This document shows, piece by piece, positions 1-6,939 of a stretch of 14,024 bases of DNA. The DNA comes from Reyranella sp. GTDB lineage: Bacteria; Pseudomonadota; Alphaproteobacteria; Reyranellales; Reyranellaceae. The notes under the pieces were generated by a model, which was not told the DNA's origin, did not search any database, and saw only the letters and a program-made list of their open reading frames with translations. The position numbers were made by a program, and so were the translations under genes. The number at the start of each line of letters is the position of its first letter. Position 1 is the first letter of the stretch. The stretch lies in assembly GCA_004296815.1 (NCBI GenBank), contig SCVT01000183.1:1-14024 (forward strand), written 5' to 3'.

Positions 1-245
1 TGCCGGGCTACGACATGGGCTCGTGGGGCGGCTTCGTGGCGCCGATGGCGACGCCCAAGGACGTGATCGACAAGCTGAACGCGGGCTTTGCGAGGGCACT
101 CGCCGAGCCCGACGTCGTGGCCAAGCTCGACACGGCCGGCATCCAGGTCGCTGCCGGCACACCGCAGCAGTTCGACGCCTTCATCCGCCAGGAGATGGCG
201 CGCTGGGCCAAGGTCGCGCAGGACGCCGGGATCAAGCCGGAGTGA
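1..245 (+). CDS. Tripartite tricarboxylate transporter substrate-binding protein (Bug/TctC family), C-terminal fragment
   Basis: Only the last 80 codons are in the window (reading frame from base 3, stop TGA 243-245); the rest lies to the left. The fragment has the typical end of a Bug/TctC periplasmic binding protein: a W-G-G-F-V-A-P-x-x-T-P segment, then the helix D-V-I-D-K-L-N, a segment on moving a residue range (A-E-P-D-V-V-A-K-L), and the closing Q-E-M-A-R-W-A-K-V with a terminal G-I-K-P-E. These proteins bind carboxylates or other small solutes in the periplasm, sometimes for a TctAB permease and often as orphans. The stop overlaps the GTG start of the next gene by four bases, so the two are probably co-transcribed and translationally coupled. 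The ligand cannot be told from this fragment. A second, more complete member lies at 11076-12080. Confidence 0.9.
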   Translation, partial: PGYDMGSWGGFVAPMATPKDVIDKLNAGFARALAEPDVVAKLDTAGIQVAAGTPQQFDAFIRQEMARWAKVAQDAGIKPE

Positions 246-1387
246 GCGCGACGCTCGCACGGGTCGAAGCCCACGTCTTCCGCACGCCGATCAAGGAGCC
301 GGTCCGCACCTCGTTCGGCACGATGACCGAGCGGGTCGCGGTGTTCGTGCGCGCCGAGGATTCCGATGGCGCGCGCGGCTGGGGCGAGATCTGGTGCAAC
401 TTCCCCAACGCCGCCGCCGAGCACCGCGCGCTGCTGTTCGCCGACATCGTGGCGCCGCGGGCGCTCGGCAAGTCGCTCGACGATCCGGTCGGCCTGTGGA
501 GCGAGATCGACCGCGCGCTGCATGTGCTGCGGGTGCAGAGCGGCGACGCCGGCGCGCTCTCGGCCGCGGCGGCGGGGCTTGACCTCGCGATCCACGATCT
601 GCGCGCCCGCAAGCGCGGCCTGCCGCTGTGGCGGGCGTTGGGCGGCACCGACGATTCCCCCGTCCCGGCCTATGCCTCGGGCCTCAATCCCGGCCGCGCT
701 GCCTACGACACGGTGGGCCGCATGCGGGCGGCGGGCTACCGCGCCTTCAAGATAAAGGTGGGCTTCGGCGAGGAGACGGACCTGGGCTCGCTGCGGCCGG
801 TGGCGAAGGAGATCAAGTCCGGCGAACGGCTGATGGTCGACGTCAACCAGGGCTGGGACCTGCGCACCGCCAGCGCCATGGTCCCGAAGCTCGCCGAGTT
901 CGGCCTCGCCTGGATCGAGGAGCCACTGATGGCCGACCGGCCGTGGCTCGAGTGGACGCAGGTCGCGGCCTGGGCGCCGACGCAGCTCGCAGGCGGCGAG
1001 AATTTGCGCGGGGCAGGCCCTTTCCAGGAGATGATCGATTCCGGCCTGTTCGGCGTGATCCAGCCCGATGCCGCGAAATGGGGTGGCCATTCGGGCTGCC
1101 TGCCGGTGGCGCGCGCGGCGCTGGCGGCCGGCCGCACCTATTGCCCGCACTTCCTGGGCGGGGCGATCGGGCTGATTCATTCCCTGCATTTGCTGGCCGC
1201 CGTACGCGGTCCCGGCCTGCTCGAGGTCGACGCCAACCCCAATCCGCTGCGCGAAGGTCTGCTGGGCGACCTTCTGGCTGCCCGGGAGGGCACCGTGTCG
1301 CTTCCCGGCGGACAGGGACTCGGTCTAGAACCGGACCTCAGGCCGCTCGCAAACCTAAGAAGCCTTCACATAGAGCGGCGCGCGTAA
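242..1387 (+). CDS. Mandelate racemase/muconate lactonizing enzyme family protein (enolase superfamily)
   Basis: This 381-residue protein starts at GTG 242, which overlaps the upstream stop as GTGA; translation in this frame further upstream runs through the binding-protein gene and is not credible. It has the enolase-superfamily layout: an N-terminal capping domain (about 1-125) and a TIM-like barrel. The catalytic set is visible: K170-I-K172, metal ligands D200, E226 and E253, and a D276/H303 pair. Spacings D200-E226, E253-D276 and D276-H303 equal those of mandelate racemase (D195-E221, E247-D270, D270-H297), which puts it in the mandelate-racemase subgroup rather than the muconate-cycloisomerase one. 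The chemistry is therefore Mg-dependent abstraction of a proton alpha to a carboxylate, giving racemisation or dehydration of a hydroxy or sugar acid. The actual substrate cannot be read from sequence. The neighbours (binding protein before, CoA ligase 13 bp after) suggest carboxylate catabolism. Confidence 0.92.
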   Translation: MSATLARVEAHVFRTPIKEPVRTSFGTMTERVAVFVRAEDSDGARGWGEIWCNFPNAAAEHRALLFADIVAPRALGKSLDDPVGLWSEIDRALHVLRVQSGDAGALSAAAAGLDLAIHDLRARKRGLPLWRALGGTDDSPVPAYASGLNPGRAAYDTVGRMRAAGYRAFKIKVGFGEETDLGSLRPVAKEIKSGERLMVDVNQGWDLRTASAMVPKLAEFGLAWIEEPLMADRPWLEWTQVAAWAPTQLAGGENLRGAGPFQEMIDSGLFGVIQPDAAKWGGHSGCLPVARAALAAGRTYCPHFLGGAIGLIHSLHLLAAVRGPGLLEVDANPNPLREGLLGDLLAAREGTVSLPGGQGLGLEPDLRPLANLRSLHIERRA

Positions 1388-1400
1388 CAGAGGGAACGCC

Positions 1401-3032
1401 ATGCTTGGGTTGATGCAAGACCGTCCGCTGCTGATCTCGCAGATCATCGACTATGCCGCGGCCGCCTACCCCGACGTCGAGATCGTCACCCGCACGGTCG
1501 AAGGGCCGATGCACCGCTACGGCTACAAGGACGCGCAGAAGCGCGCCAAGCAGGTGGCCGAGGCGCTGCAGGGGCTGGGCGTCAAGCTCGGCGACCGGGT
1601 CGGCACCATCGCCTGGAACACCTACCGCCATTTCGAGCTCTACTTCGGCATCTCCGGCCTCGGCGCCGTGCTGCACACGCTGAACCCGCGGCTGTCGCCC
1701 GAGCACGTGGCCTACATCGCCAATCACGCCGAGGACAAGGTCATCTTCGTCGACCTCAACCTGCTGCCGATCGTCGAGGGCGTGATCGACCAGCTCAAGA
1801 CCGTGAAGCATGTCGTGGTCATGACCGACCGCGCCCACATGCCGGCATCTTCGAAGATCGCCAACCTGCTGTGCTACGAGGAGCTGATCGCGGACAAGCC
1901 CGGCACGCTGACCTGGCCGGAGTTCGACGAGAAGACCGCATCGTCGCTCTGCTACACGTCGGGCACCACGGGCAATCCGAAGGGCGTGCTCTACTCGCAC
2001 CGCTCGACGATGATCCACTCGATGATGATGTGCTCGGGCCCGGTGCTGGCGCTCGATCCCGACACGACCATCCTGCCCGTCGTGCCGATGTTCCACGCCA
2101 ATGCCTGGGGCCTCGTCTATGCCGGCCCCTTCTGCGGCACCAAGCTGGTGTTCCCGGGGCCCAAGCTCGACGGCCCCTCGATCTACGAGCTGCTCGACAA
2201 GGAGCAGGTGACGCTGTCGGCCGGCGTGCCGACCGTGTGGCTCGCCCTGCTCGACTACTGTGCGCAGAACAAGCTCAAGATGTCGTCGGTCAAGCGCTCG
2301 CTGATCGGCGGCTCGGCCGTGCCGCTCGCCATGATCGAACGCTTCTGGAAGGAGCACGGCATCGAGGTGGCGCAGGGCTGGGGCATGACCGAGATGAGCC
2401 CGCTCGGCACGCTGACCCGCTTCAACAGGGGCGAGCGCGCGCTGCCGGACGCCGAGCGCTTCGCCATCACGGCCAAGCAGGGCCGGCCGGTGTTCGGCTG
2501 CGAGATGAAGATCATCGACGATGCCGGCAACGACCTGCCGCTCGACGGCAGCGTCTCGGGCAACATGGTGGTGCGCGGGCCCTGGATCGTGAAGGGCTAC
2601 ATGAAGGGCGACGGCAAGAGCCAGTTCCTCGAGAACGACTGGTTCCACACCGGCGACGTCTGCAAGATCGAGACCGACGGCTCGGTCGTCATCACCGACC
2701 GCTCCAAGGACGTGATCAAGTCGGGCGGCGAGTGGATCTCCTCGATCGACCTCGAGAACGCCGCCATGGGCTGCCCGGGCGTGGCCGAGGCCGCGGTGAT
2801 CGGCGTCGCTCACCCGAAGTGGGACGAGCGGCCGCTGATGATCGTGGTGCGCCGCCCCGACGCTCAGGTCGAGAAGGGCGACATCCTGAAGTTCCTCGAC
2901 GGCAAGATCGCCAAGTGGTGGATGCCGGACGACGTCCAGTTCGTCGACGCCATCCCGCACGGCGCCACCGGCAAGATCCTGAAGACGGCGCTGCGCAAGC
3001 AGTTCGAGGGCTACAAGCTCCCGACGGCGTGA
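1401..3032 (+). CDS. Acyl-CoA synthetase (AMP-forming; medium/long-chain fatty acid-CoA ligase type)
   Basis: A 543-residue ANL-superfamily adenylate-forming enzyme with a length normal for the family. The start ATG 1401 is preceded by an AGAGGGA ribosome site. Motifs in order: the phosphate-binding loop [11 protein letters not shown] around 185-195, GWGMTE at 326-331, the W-F-H-T-G-D motif at 414-419 whose Asp binds the ribose, the hinge region [13 protein letters not shown] near 433-445, and the C-terminal P-H-G-A-T-G-K motif with the catalytic lysine K525. It should convert a carboxylic acid, ATP and CoA into acyl-CoA, AMP and PPi in the cytoplasm. The overall pattern resembles AlkK/FadD3-like ligases, but chain length or aromatic specificity cannot be decided. 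It follows the racemase-family gene by 13 bp and is likely in the same operon. Its last 22 bases overlap the end of the convergent CDF gene. Confidence 0.94.
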   Translation: MLGLMQDRPLLISQIIDYAAAAYPDVEIVTRTVEGPMHRYGYKDAQKRAKQVAEALQGLGVKLGDRVGTIAWNTYRHFELYFGISGLGAVLHTLNPRLSPEHVAYIANHAEDKVIFVDLNLLPIVEGVIDQLKTVKHVVVMTDRAHMPASSKIANLLCYEELIADKPGTLTWPEFDEKTASSLCYTSGTTGNPKGVLYSHRSTMIHSMMMCSGPVLALDPDTTILPVVPMFHANAWGLVYAGPFCGTKLVFPGPKLDGPSIYELLDKEQVTLSAGVPTVWLALLDYCAQNKLKMSSVKRSLIGGSAVPLAMIERFWKEHGIEVAQGWGMTEMSPLGTLTRFNRGERALPDAERFAITAKQGRPVFGCEMKIIDDAGNDLPLDGSVSGNMVVRGPWIVKGYMKGDGKSQFLENDWFHTGDVCKIETDGSVVITDRSKDVIKSGGEWISSIDLENAAMGCPGVAEAAVIGVAHPKWDERPLMIVVRRPDAQVEKGDILKFLDGKIAKWWMPDDVQFVDAIPHGATGKILKTALRKQFEGYKLPTA

Positions 3033-3682
3033 GGCTGTTCTTCGCGTGCCCTCTCCTCGCGTGAGTGCCGGAGCTCGGCGAGCGCCGCCTTCGCGATCTG
3101 GACGGCGCCGGTCAGCGCCAGGCCCGACATGATCGCCGCCACGAGGTAGTCGGGCCAGCCGGTGCCCGAGCCGAACACGCCCGCCGCGGCGGCCAGCACC
3201 GCGACGTTGCCGATCGCGTCGTTGCGCGTGCAGATCCAGACCGAGCGCATGTTGCTGTCGCCGTCGCGGAAGCGCCAGAGCAGCGCCGCCACGCCGAAGT
3301 TGGCGGCGAGCGCCAGCGCACCGACCACGCCCATCACCTGCGCCCCGGGCACGGTGCCCGACAGCGCGTGGTTGATCGTGACGATCGCGACCCACAGGCC
3401 GAAGGCCGCCATGGTGGCGGCCTTGATCAGCGAGGCGCGGGCGCGCCAATGCAACGCCATGCCCAGCACGAACAGGCTGATGCCGTAGTTGGCGGCGTCG
3501 CCCAGGAAGTCGAGCGAATCGGCCAGCAGCGAGGCCGACTGTGCGGCGAGGCCGGCACCGATCTCGACCACGAACATCGCGAGGTTGATCGCCAGCGCCA
3601 CCCAGAGGATGCGCCGGTAGACCGGCGACTGGGCAGCGGCCTGGGCGTTCTCGTGGCCGTGATCGCAGCAATGGGCGCTCAT
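3011..3682 (-). CDS. Short cation diffusion facilitator (CDF) family metal transporter
   Basis: This 223-residue membrane protein starts at the ATG at 3682, which overlaps the regulator's stop as ATGA; a GCGGAG sequence lies about 10 bases upstream of it. The N-terminus is metal-ligand rich (H4, C5, C6, D7, H8, H10). About six hydrophobic segments follow (roughly 25-47, 50-75, 86-106, 114-136, 146-168, 174-195). The second carries S-L-L-A-D-S-L-D-F-L-G-D, giving a D58-x3-D62 site as in FieF/YiiP. In the fifth, the expected H-x3-D-x3-N reads C151-x3-D155-x3-N159. The protein ends soon after the sixth segment, so the cytoplasmic C-terminal domain of typical CDFs is missing. By family it exports divalent metal (Zn, Co, Cd or similar) in exchange for protons. 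The upstream SmtB-like sensor supports metal-induced expression. The metal is not determined. Confidence 0.9.
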   Translation of the reverse strand: MSAHCCDHGHENAQAAAQSPVYRRILWVALAINLAMFVVEIGAGLAAQSASLLADSLDFLGDAANYGISLFVLGMALHWRARASLIKAATMAAFGLWVAIVTINHALSGTVPGAQVMGVVGALALAANFGVAALLWRFRDGDSNMRSVWICTRNDAIGNVAVLAAAAGVFGSGTGWPDYLVAAIMSGLALTGAVQIAKAALAELRHSREERAREEQPHAVGSL

Positions 3683-3993
3683 GACGAATGCTCCGCAACG
3701 TGGGTGACCATGTCCTCGACCATGCGGCGAACGTGGAGGTCGTCCGCCTCGTAATAGACCTGCTTGCCCTGCCGATCCGCCCGCACCAGCCGCGCGCCCT
3801 TCAGGAGGCGCAGATGGTGGCTGACCAGCGAGACCGACAGGCCGAGCCGGTCTGCGATATCCGACACCGCGAGCGGCGTCCGGAGGCAGGAGACCACGAT
3901 CTTGAGCCGCGTTGGATCGCCCAGCAGGCGAAACAGGTCCGCAAGCGCCACCGCATGGTCGTCGGACAGGAGGGTTTTCTTCGGCCTGGACAT
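3679..3993 (-). CDS. ArsR/SmtB-family metal-responsive transcriptional repressor
   Basis: A 104-residue winged-helix regulator, standard length for ArsR/SmtB proteins. The conserved F-R-L-L-G-D-P-T-R-L-K-I segment is at 21-32 and the recognition helix V-S-L-V-S-H-H-L-R-L-L at 54-64. There is no ELCVC-type cysteine pair in helix 3. The last helix instead has D85-x-H87-x10-H98-x2-E101, the alpha-5 metal site of SmtB/CzrA-type zinc/cobalt sensors (CzrA: D84, H86, H97, H100). I therefore infer a Zn/Co-type sensor that releases DNA on metal binding. The ATG at 3993 directly follows the operator palindrome; an in-frame TGA at 4008-4006 excludes a longer protein and no ribosome site is present, so the mRNA may be leaderless. 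The stop overlaps the CDF start by four bases. It probably represses itself and the transporter. Confidence 0.94.
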   Translation of the reverse strand: MSRPKKTLLSDDHAVALADLFRLLGDPTRLKIVVSCLRTPLAVSDIADRLGLSVSLVSHHLRLLKGARLVRADRQGKQVYYEADDLHVRRMVEDMVTHVAEHSS

Positions 3994-4013
3994 TTGAACA
4001 GTTGTTCAACTGT
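3994..4013. promoter_or_regulatory. Probable ArsR/SmtB operator: two overlapping palindromes
   Basis: Two perfect inverted repeats are nested here. TTGAACA-GT-TGTTCAA occupies 3994-4009 and ACAGTTG-TT-CAACTGT occupies 3998-4013, with centres 4 bp apart. The first matches the TGAACA-n-TGTTCA type of site known for SmtB/CzrA-family repressors. It touches the regulator's ATG (first base at 3993) with no gap, so a bound repressor would cover the start of translation and probably the transcription start as well. The divergent dioxygenase gene begins 67 bp away and could also be affected. The assignment is inferred from symmetry and position. Confidence 0.8.
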
Positions 4014-4038
4014 CCACTGTTGCAGGCGCGAAGTCAAC

Positions 4039-4050
4039 CCCTCGCGAGGG
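4039..4050. repeat. 12-bp perfect palindrome in the divergent intergenic region
   Basis: CCCTCGCGAGGG is a perfect palindrome midway between the ArsR gene and the divergent dioxygenase gene, 30 bp from the dioxygenase ATG. It could be a second regulator's site or a chance GC-rich palindrome. No factor can be named from sequence. Confidence 0.4.
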
Positions 4051-4080
4051 CCTGCGATTCGCGTTACGTTATGACCTGCC

Positions 4081-4983
4081 ATGACGATCAATATCCGCCC
4101 GATGGATCCCGCCGGCCGCGCCTTCTTCGCGGGCGAAGTCTCCGGCATCGACCTCACGCGGCGTCTCAGCGACACCGAGGTCGCCGCCATCCATGCCGGC
4201 ATGGACGAGTTCGGCGTGCTGGTGTTCCACAGCCAGGACCTGACCGACGAGCAGCAGCTCGCCTTCAGCCGCCAGCTCGGACCGCTCGAGACGGCGACCG
4301 GCGATATCGCCGCGCCCGAGGATCGCCGGCTCAGCATGGACGTGAACGACATCTCCAACCTCGACAAGCACGGCAAGGTGGTGGCGCGCGACGACCGCCG
4401 CCGCCTGTTCAGCCTGGGCAACCTGCTGTGGCACTCCGACAGCTCGTTCAAGGCGGTGCCGGCCAAGTATTCCCTGCTCTCGGCGCGCGCGATCCCGGCC
4501 GAAGGCGGCAACACCGAGTTCGCCGACATGCGCGCGGCCTACGACGCGCTCGACGCGGCGAGCAAGCGCGAGATCCACGACCTCGTCTGCCTGCACAGCC
4601 AGATCTATTCGCGCGGCGTGCTGGGCTTCGACGAGTTCACCGAGGCGGAGCGCGTGAAGTGGGCGCCGGTGCGCCAGCGCCTGGTGCGCCGCCATCCCGC
4701 GACCGGCCGGCTGTCGCTCTATCTCGCGAGCCATGCCGGCGAGATCGAGGGCTGGCCGGTGCCCGAGGCGCGCGCCTTCCTGCGCGACCTCAACGAACAC
4801 GCCACGCAGCGGCAGTTCGTCTACGCCCATGTCTGGCGGCTGCACGACCTCGTGATGTGGGACAACCGGGTCACCATGCACCGCGCCCGCCGCTTCGATG
4901 GCACGCAGGTCCGCGACATGCGGCGCACCACGCTCACCAACGAGGTCTCGAGCCTCGAGCAGGCGCCGACGCCGCTCCACTGA
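4081..4983 (+). CDS. TauD/TfdA family Fe(II)/2-oxoglutarate-dependent dioxygenase
   Basis: A 300-residue protein with the double-stranded beta-helix dioxygenase pattern. Iron ligands are H118-S-D120 (in L-W-H-S-D-S-S-F) and H267 (in M-W-D-N-R-V-T-M-H). R278 lies 11 residues after the distal histidine, the spacing of the 2-oxoglutarate-binding arginine in TauD and TfdA. The R-A-R-R-F-D segment after H267 is typical of the TfdA side of the family, so it was probably labelled 2,4-D dioxygenase-like, but real substrates of such proteins vary widely (aryloxyacids, sulfonates, other carboxylic acids). It uses O2 and 2-oxoglutarate, releasing succinate and CO2. The start is the first possible ATG after an in-frame stop (4072-4074), and no strong ribosome site is seen. 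The hydrolase gene starts 1 bp after its stop, so they form a likely two-gene operon, divergent from the metal-sensor operon. Confidence 0.92.
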   Translation: MTINIRPMDPAGRAFFAGEVSGIDLTRRLSDTEVAAIHAGMDEFGVLVFHSQDLTDEQQLAFSRQLGPLETATGDIAAPEDRRLSMDVNDISNLDKHGKVVARDDRRRLFSLGNLLWHSDSSFKAVPAKYSLLSARAIPAEGGNTEFADMRAAYDALDAASKREIHDLVCLHSQIYSRGVLGFDEFTEAERVKWAPVRQRLVRRHPATGRLSLYLASHAGEIEGWPVPEARAFLRDLNEHATQRQFVYAHVWRLHDLVMWDNRVTMHRARRFDGTQVRDMRRTTLTNEVSSLEQAPTPLH

Positions 4984-4984
4984 C

Positions 4985-5722
4985 ATGCGCCTGCAATTCC
5001 TGGGCTCCGGCGATGCGTTCGGCAGCGGCGGCCGCTTCAACACCTGTTTTCATCTCGAGCGCGCCGAGCACGGCAACGTGCTGGTCGATTGCGGCGCCTC
5101 GTCCATGGTCGCCATCCGCAAATGGGGCGTCGAGCCCAACGGCATCTCGACAGTGCTGGTGAGCCACCTGCACGGCGACCATTTCGCGGGGCTCCCCTTC
5201 TTCCTGCTCGACGCCCAGCTCGTGAGCCGCCGGACCGCGCCGCTGCTGCTGGCCGGCCCGCCGGGCTTCGAGGAGCGGCTGATGGTCGTGATGGAGGCGA
5301 TGTTCGCGGGCTCGACCAAGTCGACGCGCAAGTTCGACCTCCAGATCCGCGAGCTGGCGCTGCACGAGCGGATCGAGGCGAACGGGCTCGCGGTCACGCC
5401 CTATCTGATGAAGCATTTCAGCGGCGCGCCGTCCTATGCGCTCAGGATCGAGACCGAGGGCAAGGTGCTGACCTATTCCGGCGACACCGAATGGGTCGAC
5501 GAGCTGATCCCGGCGGGGCGCGGCGCCGACCTCTTCATCTGCGAGGCCTACTTCTTCGACAAGGTGATGAAGTACCACATCGACTACTCGACGCTCGCCA
5601 GGCGCCTGCCTGAGATCGGCGCGAAGCGCACCATCGTCACCCACATGAGCGCCGAGCTGCTCGCCCGCCAGAGCGAGATCGCCCTGGAAGCCGCCCACGA
5701 CGGGATGGTCGTCGAGTTCTGA
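4985..5722 (+). CDS. Metallo-beta-lactamase fold hydrolase, RNase Z-like
   Basis: A 245-residue protein starting at ATG 4985, one base after the dioxygenase stop; no ribosome site is visible, so it may depend on coupled translation. It opens with M-R-L-Q-F-L-G-S-G-D-A-F, typical of the RNase Z/ElaC-like branch. The full dinuclear zinc set is present: H61-L-H63-G-D65-H66, H144 (K-H-F), D167 (S-G-D-T) and H220 (T-H-M). The long flexible exosite arm of true tRNase Z is not apparent, so tRNA 3' processing is unlikely to be its main job. It probably hydrolyses a small ester, lactone, phosphodiester or thioester. Pairing with an oxygenase hints that it acts on the oxygenase product, which is inference. 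The gene is convergent with the next one, with only 3 bp between the stops. Confidence 0.9.
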   Translation: MRLQFLGSGDAFGSGGRFNTCFHLERAEHGNVLVDCGASSMVAIRKWGVEPNGISTVLVSHLHGDHFAGLPFFLLDAQLVSRRTAPLLLAGPPGFEERLMVVMEAMFAGSTKSTRKFDLQIRELALHERIEANGLAVTPYLMKHFSGAPSYALRIETEGKVLTYSGDTEWVDELIPAGRGADLFICEAYFFDKVMKYHIDYSTLARRLPEIGAKRTIVTHMSAELLARQSEIALEAAHDGMVVEF

Positions 5723-5725
5723 CCT

Positions 5726-6316
5726 CTATCTCGGCATGCAGCGATTGCCGCAGGGCACGCTGCACATCTCCGCCGGTCCGTTGATGACAGTCGGAACGCA
5801 GTCGGTGTCGGACTGACAGACGAAGTCCCGCGGCCGCTGGCTCAACGCGCGCCGACAGTCGGGCATCGGCGGTGGAATCGGCGTCATTGCGGGTGTCGCC
5901 ACGACGGTCACGGTCGCCCAGATCTGCGTGTCAGGCGCCGTCCGCAGGCGGACGGTGATGCGCGGGGCGGTTCCCGACGGCCTGGTCACGATCTCGCCGG
6001 TCGACGAGGAGAAGCTCGTGACGCTCCAAACGGGATTGAGCGAGATGCCCGAGAACAGATCGAACAGCACCTGGGTGCCGAGGGGCCGGTTGCGGCAGTC
6101 GAGGTTGATGTTGACCGAACTCCCGCCGGGAGCGTCGACGATGCGCGTGATGCACGACACCGGGCGCTCGAAGAAGGCCTCGAATCTCGCGCCGGAGTTC
6201 CGGCCGTCGGCGAGCGTCAGCACCTGCTGGGCGGCCGCGGGACCGAGCGGCGACAGGAAGGCGGCGCAGAAGGACAGGAGCCCGAGGAGACGGCGCAGGC
6301 GGACCGGGAATGTCAT
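5726..6316 (-). CDS. Secreted cysteine-rich protein of unknown function (paralogue A)
   Basis: A 196-residue protein I do not recognise. The start ATG 6316 is chosen because GGGGAGG lies five bases upstream; a longer reading has no signal peptide and runs into the upstream gene. Residues 1-29 form a Sec signal peptide (basic R6-R9, hydrophobic core, P-A-A-A cleavage before Q30). The mature part is Ser/Thr/Pro-rich with probable beta structure, then a short proline linker (I-P-P-P-M-P) and a tail with the pattern C-x12-C-x5-C-x11-C-x3-C-x3-C-M. There are eight cysteines in the mature protein, consistent with disulfides in the periplasm or outside the cell. It is co-directional with a paralogue ending 11 bp upstream, and the two are probably one operon. 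No catalytic motif, anchor or lipobox is seen. Confidence 0.75.
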   Translation of the reverse strand: MTFPVRLRRLLGLLSFCAAFLSPLGPAAAQQVLTLADGRNSGARFEAFFERPVSCITRIVDAPGGSSVNINLDCRNRPLGTQVLFDLFSGISLNPVWSVTSFSSSTGEIVTRPSGTAPRITVRLRTAPDTQIWATVTVVATPAMTPIPPPMPDCRRALSQRPRDFVCQSDTDCVPTVINGPAEMCSVPCGNRCMPR

Positions 6317-6327
6317 CGTCGCCTCCC

Positions 6328-6939
6328 CTAGTTGCGCATGCAGGTGTTGGCGCACTCGGGCGCGCAGCGGTAGCCCGAGGCGCAGTCGGCACTCCTCGAG
6401 CACCAGAAGACGCGTTCTTCTGCCGGCCGGACACAGCTGTTGAACGCCGGCGGCAGCGCCTGCGTGATCGTGCTGACGAAGAGGCTGACGAGGACGGTCC
6501 CGCGCGTCGGGCCGGACGGGTGCATCTGGAACTCGACCCAGGGGTTACGGGTCTTGCCGGCCGTGCCGACCGCCGGCCGTATCATCAGGACGGAGGCGGC
6601 GGCGCCGTTCGCCGCGGTGTACGACGCGGCTGCACTCTGCACGACCCACGGCTGCTCCAGGGCCATGCGCGTGAAGAGCCGCACGACGTTGCCGGGGCCG
6701 GGTCGCGTGCCTGGCGGTGGCCGCGTGTACGACATGCAGTCGAAGTCGACCAGGGCACTGACCGTGCTGCCCGATCCACGGGGCGAGCCGATCGTGCAGC
6801 CGGGCAGCGTCGACACGATCTCCCAGACCGCCCCGCGGGCCTCGGCGGTTTCGAAGGTGATGAGCTGGGTCTGAGCACGGGCGGTAGACGCCAGAAGCAA
6901 CGCCACGACGAGGCTGAACGCGAATCTTCCTGAGAACAT
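6328..6939 (-). CDS. Secreted cysteine-rich protein of unknown function (paralogue B)
   Basis: A 203-residue protein with a clear signal peptide (1-22, A-R-A cleavage before Q23) and a strong ribosome site (GGGAGGGGAG just upstream of ATG 6939). Its layout follows the next gene downstream: a strand with L-I-T-F-E, a first cysteine in P-G-C-T-I, a V-D-F-D-C segment, a V-V-R-L-F segment followed by Q-P-W-V-V, and a linker L-P-P-A-F-N-S leading to a tail C-x10-C-x5-C-x5-C-x3-C-x3-C-M. Both mature proteins carry eight cysteines in the same order, so they are tandem paralogues, though quite diverged. The tail resembles small disulfide-knot modules (C-x-S-x-x-D-C-x-x-G-x-x-C), but I cannot assign a named domain. 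Function is unknown; an extracellular or periplasmic binding role is possible. Confidence 0.75.
   Translation of the reverse strand: MFSGRFAFSLVVALLLASTARAQTQLITFETAEARGAVWEIVSTLPGCTIGSPRGSGSTVSALVDFDCMSYTRPPPGTRPGPGNVVRLFTRMALEQPWVVQSAAASYTAANGAAASVLMIRPAVGTAGKTRNPWVEFQMHPSGPTRGTVLVSLFVSTITQALPPAFNSCVRPAEERVFWCSRSADCASGYRCAPECANTCMRN

Noticed and set aside
1338..3698. A very long minus-strand open frame (786 codons) across the acyl-CoA ligase gene
   Set aside because: It is antisense to a ligase with every family motif intact, its translation is Arg/His/Asp-rich low-complexity sequence typical of a GC-rich shadow frame, and only the part read in another frame encodes the CDF protein.
4985..5722. 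True tRNase Z (rnz)
   Set aside because: The metal-binding residues agree, but the protein is short, the exosite arm is not apparent and it is coupled to a dioxygenase gene.
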